Below are positions 1 to 5,481 of a stretch of DNA of 6,718 nucleotides, in pieces. A program made the translations under genes and the position numbers. This DNA is from UBA8515 sp036170795. Its GTDB lineage: Bacteria > Patescibacteriota > Minisyncoccia > Phycocordibacterales > UBA9973. The notes under the pieces are model-generated. The model was not told where the DNA came from, did no database searches, and saw only the letters and a program-made list of their open reading frames with translations. The DNA is taken from contig JAVHPX010000055.1 of NCBI GenBank assembly GCA_036170795.1, positions 1 through 6,718 on the forward strand, read 5' to 3'. Each line of letters opens with the position of its first letter. Position 1 is the stretch's first letter.

Positions 1-2
1 GC

Positions 3-401
3 ACAATTACGAGCGAGGAGTATATCGCGAAGAAGCAAAAGCTCCTCAACCAAAAGATTGATTTTTCAGAGAAATTAAAGGATTTTGAACGAAAAGGCAA
101 TCGCTGGCTCGAACTTTCTAAACAATTCATTTTAGACAGTAACCAAGCCATAATTATCGCTTCCGAAGAAAATCTCGAAGCCAAAAGAGATTTTCTTAAA
201 AAGATTGGCTCGAACCCCCGCCTCGCGTCCCGCTCGCTTCTTTTGGATTTCAAAAACCCTTGGCGAATTCTGGCGGAAACCCCCGTCGCGTCGCTTTGCG
301 ACGCTCCGAATTTTGGCGAAAAAACGAATTCCGAAACTTGGCTGCCAGACCTGGATTCGAACCAAGATAACCTCCTCCAGAGGGAGGTGTCCTACCATTA
401 G
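3..401 (+). CDS. Serine recombinase, C-terminal fragment (5' end outside window)
   Basis: An open frame of 132 residues enters from the left edge and stops at TAG 399-401. Residues 5-71 are lysine/glutamate-rich and helical, including KDFERKGNRWLEL (26-38), FILDSNQA (42-49) and KRDFLKKIGSN (61-71). I recognise this pattern as the region after the zinc ribbon at the C-terminus of large serine recombinases common in Patescibacteria. The catalytic resolvase domain would lie upstream and is not visible. Residues 72-112 are encoded by unusually GC-rich DNA. The last 20 residues (from Trp113) are simply the antisense of tRNA-Gln, so the natural C-terminus may be around residue 100-112 or the gene may be a remnant. 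The family call is from memory of the sequence pattern. No catalytic residue can be checked, so activity is unknown. Confidence 0.62.
   Translation, partial: TITSEEYIAKKQKLLNQKIDFSEKLKDFERKGNRWLELSKQFILDSNQAIIIASEENLEAKRDFLKKIGSNPRLASRSLLLDFKNPWRILAETPVASLCDAPNFGEKTNSETWLPDLDSNQDNLLQREVSYH
288..304. repeat. Perfect GC-rich hairpin within recombinase 3' end
   Basis: GCGTCGC (288-294) and GCGACGC (298-304) form a perfect 7-bp stem around a TTT loop. It lies in a local GC island (61 of 100 bases G or C at 211-310). A 12-base imperfect direct repeat, CGAATTCTGGCG at 264-275 and CGAATTTTGGCG at 307-318, flanks it. The only T-rich follow-up is a short TTTT at 311-314 on the plus strand, too weak and too far to call a terminator. 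It may be a recombinase-end motif or chance in GC-rich coding DNA. Confidence 0.5.
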
Positions 402-412
402 ACGATCTGGCA
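339..412 (-). tRNA. tRNA-Gln (anticodon CTG), CCA encoded
   Basis: On the minus strand the 74 nt fold into a complete cloverleaf. The acceptor TGCCAGA/TCTGGCA has 7 perfect pairs. The D arm has a GTC/GAC stem with a loop containing GG. The anticodon stem CCTCC/GGAGG carries loop CTCTGGA with anticodon CTG, which reads CAG. The variable loop is TTAT, and the T arm is CTTGG-TTCGAAT-CCAGG with one T-G pair. The discriminator is G73, as usual for tRNA-Gln, followed by a genomically encoded CCA (341-339). The recombinase frame on the other strand overlaps the whole 3' half of this gene. Transcription should come from the AT-rich region 413-480. Confidence 0.96.
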
Positions 413-445
413 ATATAATATTTACTTACTTCCATTAACATCGAT

Positions 446-454
446 ATAGTACCA
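446..454 (-). promoter_or_regulatory. Possible extended -10 promoter for tRNA-Gln
   Basis: On the minus strand TGG-TACTAT forms an extended -10 element (TACTAT at 446-451). It would start transcription near 439, about 26 nt before the mature tRNA 5' end at 412. No good -35 hexamer is visible around 469-475. It would fire divergently from the LOG-gene promoter. This is inferred from consensus matching in an AT-rich stretch, so confidence is modest. Confidence 0.35.
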
Positions 455-480
455 TAAAATACAAAAAATAATTAAAAATT

Positions 481-509
481 TTGAAAATAAGATATAATTA
501 CTGTATAAT
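481..509 (+). promoter_or_regulatory. Sigma70-type promoter of the LOG-family gene
   Basis: TTGAAA (481-486) and a perfect TATAAT (504-509) are separated by the optimal 17 nt. The predicted start of transcription is about 516-517, essentially at the ATG at 517. The mRNA would therefore be leaderless or nearly so. The promoter also rules out the in-frame TTG at 481, which is the -35 box itself, and the ATG at 508, which overlaps the -10 box, as translation starts. A second TATAAT at 493-498 lacks a comparable -35. Confidence 0.7.
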
Positions 510-516
510 GAGATTT

Positions 517-1248
517 ATGAAAAACATAGATGTTACAAAATACCGACCAAAACATTTAACAACTGATGATATCAAAAATGGATGTGTTACTCTCTATGGA
601 GAGAACGATGAGGAAACAAAATTATGTATGATGGAAGAAGAATTTCGTCAAGGTATCGATGTAATTCAAGATCTAACTCCATCTGTTACTTTCTACGGTT
701 CAGCACATTTAAATGAAAATCATCCTTTATATAAGCAAGCAAGGTCACTAGCTTATCGAATATCAAAAGAACTTGGATATAATATCCTCTCTGGTGGTGG
801 AGGAGGAATTATGGAAGCTGCAAATAGAGGAGCTCATGATGCGGGTGGTAAATCAGTTGGGCTTACAATCAGACTTCCACAAGAACAAAAAACAAATCAA
901 TATGTCACGGATGAAATACCTTTCTATTTCTTTTTTACTCGGCAAGTTTCAATGTCCTATGCGACAGAAGTTTGTATTTTCTGTGCTGGTGGATTCGGTA
1001 CATTAAATGAACTTTTTGAAATGCTAACTCTCCAACAAACAGGTAAAATTGGAAAAATTCCTATAATACTTTTAGGAGTTGAATTTTGGACTCCAATAAC
1101 AAAACTTATAGATGAAGTTCTATTAGAAAAATACGGAGTCATAAATGTTAATGATATTAACTTATATAAAATTACAGATGATGAAGATGAAATTCTTAAA
1201 ATCATCAACGAAAGTAGACTTCGTGACGGACAAGATGCATTATCTTAA
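517..1248 (+). CDS. LOG-family (TIGR00730-type) Rossmann-fold protein
   Basis: This 243-aa protein belongs to the 'lysine decarboxylase-like' LOG superfamily. Some members are nucleoside 5'-monophosphate phosphoribohydrolases (cytokinin-activating type); most bacterial members are poorly characterised. The Rossmann core starts at VTFYGSA (57-63). The first nucleotide-binding loop is SGGGGGIMEAANRGA (92-106) and the second is AGGFGTLNE (157-165), followed by LFEMLTLQQTGKIGK. No signal peptide or membrane segment is seen, so it should be cytosolic. The usual family loops are GGGPGIME and PGGxGTxxE; here both prolines are replaced (Gly96, Ala157), so activity may be altered. About 50 residues precede the core, as in longer members of the family. 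ATG 517 is chosen because upstream in-frame starts lie inside the promoter. The gene converges on pyrG with 9 nt between them. The family assignment is firm; the substrate is unknown. Confidence 0.9.
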   Translation: MKNIDVTKYRPKHLTTDDIKNGCVTLYGENDEETKLCMMEEEFRQGIDVIQDLTPSVTFYGSAHLNENHPLYKQARSLAYRISKELGYNILSGGGGGIMEAANRGAHDAGGKSVGLTIRLPQEQKTNQYVTDEIPFYFFFTRQVSMSYATEVCIFCAGGFGTLNELFEMLTLQQTGKIGKIPIILLGVEFWTPITKLIDEVLLEKYGVINVNDINLYKITDDEDEILKIINESRLRDGQDALS

Positions 1249-1257
1249 AAATAAATT

Positions 1258-2943
1258 TTATTTTTTCTTATTTTTAATACAAGCTTTAATAAAAGCAGAA
1301 AAAAGTGGATGTGGTGATAGGGGTCGAGCTTTAAATTCTGGATGGAATTGAGTACCCAAAAAAAATGGATGCTTTTTCTTAGGAAGTTCAGCTATCTCAC
1401 AAAGTTTGCCATTAGGAGACAAACCAGAGAATACAAGACCAGCAAAAGTCAATGATTCTACATAGTTATTGTTAACTTCGTAACGATGACGATGACGTTC
1501 AGATATAATATTAGTTTTATAAGCTAACTGCGCTACACTTCCCTTCTTTAAGTGTGCACTATATGCCCCAAGTCGCATACTTCCACCCAACCTCTGTTGT
1601 GCGATTTTTTCTTTTTGATCTTCCATAACATCAATAACCATATTTTTAGAATCTGGATTAACCTCACGAGTATTTGCATCTTTAAGACCTAAAACATTAC
1701 GAGCATATTCAATTACAAGAAGTTGCATTCCATAACACAAACCAAGGTAAGGAATATTGTGAATACGAGCATATTCTATGGCTTTTAATTTGCCTTCTAC
1801 TCCACGTACACCAAATCCACCTGGAACAATAATACCATCATACTTTGAAAGTTCTTTAACTTTGTTTTTATCTTTTTCAAAATCAATAGATGAAACCCAT
1901 GACAAAACTGGCTTACGATGAGAAGCATAAGCTGAATATTTAATAGCTTCTATAACTGACAAATAGGAATCCGAAAGAGTAAAATCTCCAGTTGTAAAGT
2001 ACTTACCAATGATTGCAATATGTAATTCTTTTTTTGGAGTATGTGTAGATAAAGCAAATTTATGCCATATTAGTGAACCTGCATTTTCACTTGAGTCACA
2101 AGTCATTCCAACAACATCACAAATCATATCACCAAAACCTTCTTTTTCAAAATTTACAGGAATATCATAAATACTATCAACATCAGGAGCAGAAATAACA
2201 TGGTCAGATAAAATATTACAAAACATTGAAATTTTTTCTTTACGACGATTGTCGAGAGGTAGTTTGCTACGAGCAATAATAACATCAGGCTGAATACCTG
2301 AAGCATTTAAAGTACGGACAGCATATTGTGTCGGTTTTGTTTTCATTTCACCAACTTTTGATGGTATTGGTAAGTATGATACCATCACAAAAAAAACATC
2401 TTTAGGATGACTAATCTTCATCATACGAGCAGCTTCAAGAAAGAGCATATTCTGATATTCACCTACTGTCCCACCAATTTCAATGACTACAACATTCGCT
2501 TTAGCTTTATCACGAGCTTCTTCTATTCTACGAATAACTTCAAGTGGTATGTGCGGTACAACTTCAACACATTTACCACCATACATAAGATTACGTTCTT
2601 TGTTTATAACACTCTGGTAAACCATGCCAGTTGTCATATAATTGATACTACTAAGAGTCACATCTAGAAATCGTTCATAATTACCCATATCTTGATCACA
2701 TTCATAGCCATCATCAAGAACAAAAACTTCACCATGCTCGGTTGGATTCATAGTACCTGCGTCTACGTTTATATAAGGATCAATCTTAATAGCAGTTACA
2801 TGTTTACCTCTATTTTTAAGAATACGAGCTATAGATGAAGCAGCGACACCCTTACCTACTCCAGATATTACTCCACCAACTATAAAAATATATTTACAAT
2901 CAATTATCTTTTTATTTGTAATATTTTTTGTTCGTAATTTCAT
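1258..2943 (-). CDS. pyrG: CTP synthase (glutamine-hydrolysing)
   Basis: This 561-aa cytosolic enzyme makes CTP from UTP, ATP and glutamine, the last step of de novo pyrimidine nucleotide synthesis. The synthase (amidoligase) half carries the P-loop GGVISGVGKG (23-32), then KIDPYINVDAGTMNPTEHGE (53-72), DQDMGNYERF (83-92), EIGGTVGE (155-162) and GEMKTKPTQ (198-206). The class I glutamine amidotransferase half has the oxyanion-loop PGGFGVRG (374-381), nucleophile Cys403 in GLCYGMQ (401-407), RHRHRYEVNN (483-492) and the catalytic pair His534/Glu536 in QFHPE. All expected catalytic residues are present. Compared with the E. coli enzyme (545 aa) it has about 13 extra N-terminal residues; no later ATG is available before the P-loop. 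The start lies 2 nt after the ftsX stop without a clear ribosome-binding site, suggesting translational coupling. Confidence 0.97.
   Translation of the reverse strand: MKLRTKNITNKKIIDCKYIFIVGGVISGVGKGVAASSIARILKNRGKHVTAIKIDPYINVDAGTMNPTEHGEVFVLDDGYECDQDMGNYERFLDVTLSSINYMTTGMVYQSVINKERNLMYGGKCVEVVPHIPLEVIRRIEEARDKAKANVVVIEIGGTVGEYQNMLFLEAARMMKISHPKDVFFVMVSYLPIPSKVGEMKTKPTQYAVRTLNASGIQPDVIIARSKLPLDNRRKEKISMFCNILSDHVISAPDVDSIYDIPVNFEKEGFGDMICDVVGMTCDSSENAGSLIWHKFALSTHTPKKELHIAIIGKYFTTGDFTLSDSYLSVIEAIKYSAYASHRKPVLSWVSSIDFEKDKNKVKELSKYDGIIVPGGFGVRGVEGKLKAIEYARIHNIPYLGLCYGMQLLVIEYARNVLGLKDANTREVNPDSKNMVIDVMEDQKEKIAQQRLGGSMRLGAYSAHLKKGSVAQLAYKTNIISERHRHRYEVNNNYVESLTFAGLVFSGLSPNGKLCEIAELPKKKHPFFLGTQFHPEFKARPLSPHPLFSAFIKACIKNKKK
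2359..2387. repeat. 9-bp inverted repeat inside pyrG
   Basis: TGATGGTAT (2359-2367) and ATACCATCA (2379-2387) are perfect reverse complements around an 11-nt loop. On the plus strand an A-run follows, and on the minus (coding) strand a U-run precedes the hairpin, which is the wrong order for an intrinsic terminator. It encodes the conserved VMVSYLPIPSK stretch of CTP synthase, so it may be fortuitous. Confidence 0.4.
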
Positions 2944-2945
2944 AA

Positions 2946-3869
2946 TTACTTTCGAAGATAACGACCGATAGCAAAAGTACTAGCAATACTTCCGAGTATC
3001 ACCCCTGAACCAAGGATAATAATAAATAACTGCAAAAAGTTTGATTTAAAATATGTATACAAATTGATACCAATAAAATCTGTCATTTCATTGCCAAGCC
3101 AAATAGAAATAGGAATAAATAAAATTATTGTAACCAAACTTGCAACAAGCCCCACAAGAATACCAGAAACAATAAATGGTCCTCTTATATATTTTGACCC
3201 CGCACCGACAAGCCTCATAACACTAATCTCTTCACGAGACATATAAATAATCAATCGAATTGTGCTAAATGTAATAACAATAGATATTAATATAAGCACA
3301 AATGATATAGCAAAACCAAGTCTTTTTGCGCCAGATATAATAGAAGTGAGCCTATCAATAACAACTTTATTCTGATGATAATCAACTTTATCAATAATCG
3401 AAAGAGTACCTTGAGTAAGGACATTATTATTCTCAAAATATTTAGAAATACTTTCGTACTGTGAAGGATCTTTAGCTTTAATATTAAGAGATGCTCCAAG
3501 AGGGTTGCCACCAAGTTCATCTAGAGCTTGAAGTGTTGAATAATCATTCGAATGTTTTTCTTTAAAAGTAGAGAGAGCAATATCTGATGATGTATATGAG
3601 ATACTTTTAACTTCTGGAAGTTTAGCAAGAGCAGATTTGACATCCAAAATAGCTGGTTCACTTGCATCTGGTACAAAATAAACAGTTACATCAACTTTTT
3701 CTTTTATATCATTCAGTACATTATGAAGTGTAGTTTGTACAAAAATAAGACTAATGATAACAAAAAGAGTTATAGTCATAATAAGTATTGAAGAAATAGA
3801 GGTGAAACCACTACGCACAAAATTGCGATACCCAGAACGTATAATCCTTTTTGTATCAGTTAAAAACAT
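2946..3869 (-). CDS. ftsX: Cell division protein FtsX (ABC-like permease subunit)
   Basis: This 307-aa membrane protein partners FtsE. In other bacteria FtsEX does not transport a substrate but transmits ATP-driven conformational change to periplasmic or extracellular peptidoglycan hydrolases at the division site. The topology matches the family: a cytoplasmic N-terminus, TM1 at about 22-44, an extracytoplasmic domain at about 45-183, then TM2 (184-206), TM3 (231-257) and TM4 (277-301). The conserved cytoplasmic motif EEISVMRLVGAG (213-224) after TM2 contacts FtsE. The length is normal for FtsX. It follows ftsE by 7 nt and has its own TGA-TATAAT element ending 6 nt before the ATG. There is no Shine-Dalgarno at usable distance; a GAAGG about 30 nt upstream is too far. 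No hydrolase or activator gene lies beside it, so the partner must be elsewhere. Confidence 0.94.
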   Translation of the reverse strand: MFLTDTKRIIRSGYRNFVRSGFTSISSILIMTITLFVIISLIFVQTTLHNVLNDIKEKVDVTVYFVPDASEPAILDVKSALAKLPEVKSISYTSSDIALSTFKEKHSNDYSTLQALDELGGNPLGASLNIKAKDPSQYESISKYFENNNVLTQGTLSIIDKVDYHQNKVVIDRLTSIISGAKRLGFAISFVLILISIVITFSTIRLIIYMSREEISVMRLVGAGSKYIRGPFIVSGILVGLVASLVTIILFIPISIWLGNEMTDFIGINLYTYFKSNFLQLFIIILGSGVILGSIASTFAIGRYLRK

Positions 3870-3875
3870 AATTTT

Positions 3876-3884
3876 ATTATATCA
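3876..3884 (-). promoter_or_regulatory. Extended -10 promoter of ftsX, overlapping ftsE stop
   Basis: On the minus strand TG-A-TATAAT occupies 3884-3876 and spans the end of ftsE; the ftsE TAA at 3879-3877 is part of the TATAAT. Six nucleotides separate it from the ftsX ATG at 3869, so transcription would start at or next to the ATG. The -35 region is poor (TGATAA at 3904-3899), as expected when an extended -10 is used. The identical arrangement before two other genes supports it. Confidence 0.5.
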
Positions 3885-4554
3885 TATACTTACCTTCTTT
3901 ATCATCTCTAACCACACGACCATTCTCTAGAGTAATAACCCGTTTTTTAATCTGATCAATAACTGACCGATTGTGAGTCGTTAAAATAATAGTAGTACCT
4001 AAATCATTAATTTTCTTTAAAATATTCACAACTTCACTAGTATTAATAGGGTCAAGATTACCAGTCGGCTCATCAGCAATAATAAGCTCCGGCTGTGTAA
4101 TGATCGCACGAGCTATAGCAAGACGCTGTTTTTCACCACCAGAAAGTTGATAAGGAAAATGTAATGATTTACTTGTAAGGTCAACAAGCTCTAATACATG
4201 GGGAACATCTTCAGCTATTTCAGTATCATTTTTACCTGTAGCTTCCATTGCAAATGCAATATTCTCATAAGCAGTCTTATTCGACAAGAGACGAAAATCT
4301 TGAAAAACAACACCGACCTTACGACGGAAATGTAAAAGGTCACGCTTTGTAAGTTTGTGAATATCAGTTGATTCAAAAAACACTGTTCCAATAGTGGGAG
4401 ATTCTTCAGCCATAATAAGTTTTATTATAGTTGTTTTTCCTGCTCCTGAGTGACCAACAATAGATACAAATTCCCCAGCAGCGATCGTGATATTAACATC
4501 TTCAAGTGACACACTGTCATTGTATTTCTTTGTAACATTGTTAAAATAAATCAT
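3877..4554 (-). CDS. ftsE: Cell division ATP-binding protein FtsE
   Basis: This 225-aa cytoplasmic ABC ATPase is the motor of the FtsEX divisome complex. All nucleotide-binding motifs are intact: Walker A GHSGAGKTT (34-42), Q-loop Gln85 in VFQDFRLL (83-90), signature LSGGEKQR (137-144), Walker B ELIIADEPTGNLD (156-168) and H-loop His194 in LTTHNRSV. The VFQDFRLL stretch and the length (about 220 aa) are typical of FtsE rather than other LolD-like ATPases, and the adjacent ftsX confirms the assignment. Walker A has His35 where Pro is usual, a tolerated position. It lies 16 nt after prfB with no Shine-Dalgarno. A weak TG-A-TATTCT (4573-4565), whose TGA is the prfB stop codon, might act as a -10, leaving only a few leader nucleotides; otherwise it is read from upstream promoters. 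Confidence 0.97.
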   Translation of the reverse strand: MIYFNNVTKKYNDSVSLEDVNITIAAGEFVSIVGHSGAGKTTIIKLIMAEESPTIGTVFFESTDIHKLTKRDLLHFRRKVGVVFQDFRLLSNKTAYENIAFAMEATGKNDTEIAEDVPHVLELVDLTSKSLHFPYQLSGGEKQRLAIARAIITQPELIIADEPTGNLDPINTSEVVNILKKINDLGTTIILTTHNRSVIDQIKKRVITLENGRVVRDDKEGKYMI

Positions 4555-4570
4555 AGACTTATTAAGAATA

Positions 4571-5458
4571 TCACAAATTCAGTTCTGCTTCAATGAAAAC
4601 ATCGAGTTCACCATCTTCTAAAACTTTATCAATATCATGAACTTCTATATTTGTTCTATGATCTTTAATTTGTTTGTATGGATGAAAGACATATGACCGA
4701 ATTTGATTTCCCCATTCGATCTCTGTAGTTTTAGAAGGAGACAACCCAGCGGCAGTACGTGCTTGATCTTCTTCGCGTTTCTTGTAAAGTTTACCTTTTA
4801 GTATCTCAAGTGCACGTACACGGTTCTGTTCTTGCGAGCGCTCGGTAGAAGCATGGACTGATAGATTTGTCGGTATATGAACTATCCGGACTGCCGTTTC
4901 TCTTTTATTTACATTTTGTCCTCCAGGACCTCCAGATTTTGAAAATTCAATCTTCAAATCTTCGGGAGGTATTTCTATAATATCATTGTTTTTATCAAAT
5001 TTTGGAATAACTTCAACAAGTGAAAAAGATGTATGACGCAAGGATTTAGCATTAAATGGTGATATACGGACCAAACGATGAACACCGGATTCATTTTTAA
5101 GAATACCATAAGCATGGTGACCTATAACTTCAATATAGATATTACGATAGCCACCAAGATCATTCTTATTTTCGTGTATTAACCTTATCCGCCAACCCTT
5201 TTTCTCTATATATTTAATATACATACGAAGCAATATTGCAGAAAAATCTTCAGCATCATCTCCACCAGCCCCAGATAAAATAGAAAGTATAGCGTTACCT
5301 TTATCGTATTTATTATTTCCTATAAGTTCATCTTTAAGTTTAGATAAATGTTTAATAATCACTTGAGCTTCAACTTTGTTGCTCCAGAAATCTGAACTTG
5401 CTATTTTGATTTCAAGAATTTCAATTTCTTTTTTTATTTCTTCAGTATCCATCTGCAT
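4571..5458 (-). CDS. prfB: Peptide chain release factor 2, short form
   Basis: RF2 recognises UGA and UAA stop codons on the ribosome and triggers peptide release. The codon-recognition tripeptide SPF (133-135, in HRLVRISPF) identifies RF2 rather than RF1. The peptidyl-transfer motif GGQ is at 179-181 in SGGPGGQNVNK. SGAGGDDAEDF (62-72) and WGNQIRSYVFHPY (249-261) are further family landmarks. At 295 aa it is about 70 residues shorter than E. coli RF2 (365 aa). The missing part is in domain 1: after DFWSNKVEAQ (23-32) and one helix it passes almost directly to the core. I recall similar short forms in other Patescibacteria. There is no trace of the programmed frameshift used by many prfB genes. 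The gene ends in TGA, the codon its product reads. ATG 5458 is preferred over ATG 5452 because it sits 6 nt from the TATAAT. Confidence 0.95.
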   Translation of the reverse strand: MQMDTEEIKKEIEILEIKIASSDFWSNKVEAQVIIKHLSKLKDELIGNNKYDKGNAILSILSGAGGDDAEDFSAILLRMYIKYIEKKGWRIRLIHENKNDLGGYRNIYIEVIGHHAYGILKNESGVHRLVRISPFNAKSLRHTSFSLVEVIPKFDKNNDIIEIPPEDLKIEFSKSGGPGGQNVNKRETAVRIVHIPTNLSVHASTERSQEQNRVRALEILKGKLYKKREEDQARTAAGLSPSKTTEIEWGNQIRSYVFHPYKQIKDHRTNIEVHDIDKVLEDGELDVFIEAELNL

Positions 5459-5464
5459 TTTTAT

Positions 5465-5473
5465 ATTATAGCA
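5465..5473 (-). promoter_or_regulatory. Extended -10 promoter of prfB
   Basis: On the minus strand TG-C-TATAAT (5473-5465) fills most of the 23-nt gap after the upstream gene and stands exactly 6 nt (ATAAAA) before the prfB ATG at 5458. The -35 region offers only a partial match (TTTAAA at 5494-5489, 18-nt spacer). Transcription should begin at or next to the ATG, giving a leaderless prfB-ftsE-ftsX-pyrG message. Confidence 0.62.
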
Positions 5474-5481
5474 AATAGATC

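Noticed and set aside
205..222. Antisense T-arm-like sequence (GGCTCGAACCCCC) suggesting a tRNA remnant
   Set aside because: No matching stem or acceptor follows, and the bases are explained by the conserved KIGSN codons of the recombinase.
205..438. Small open frames on both strands across the tRNA-Gln region (about 60-90 codons)
   Set aside because: They are chance readings through the tRNA and the GC-rich recombinase end. None has a start signal or recognisable protein features.
493..498. Additional TATAAT as an alternative LOG promoter
   Set aside because: It lacks a suitable -35 at 16-18 nt. The 504-509 box has a good TTGAAA at 17 nt.
481..516. Longer N-terminus of the LOG protein starting at TTG 481 or ATG 508
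   Set aside because: Those positions are the -35 and -10 elements of the promoter, so they would not be in the mRNA.
1248..1264. AAAATA...TATTTT hairpin between the convergent LOG and pyrG genes as a bidirectional terminator
   Set aside because: The stem is six A-U pairs only, overlaps both stop codons, and arises easily in AT-rich DNA. It is too weak to call.
2407..2667. 86-codon plus-strand open frame inside pyrG
   Set aside because: It lies antisense to the highly conserved CTP synthase coding sequence and has no supporting features. It is a shadow frame.
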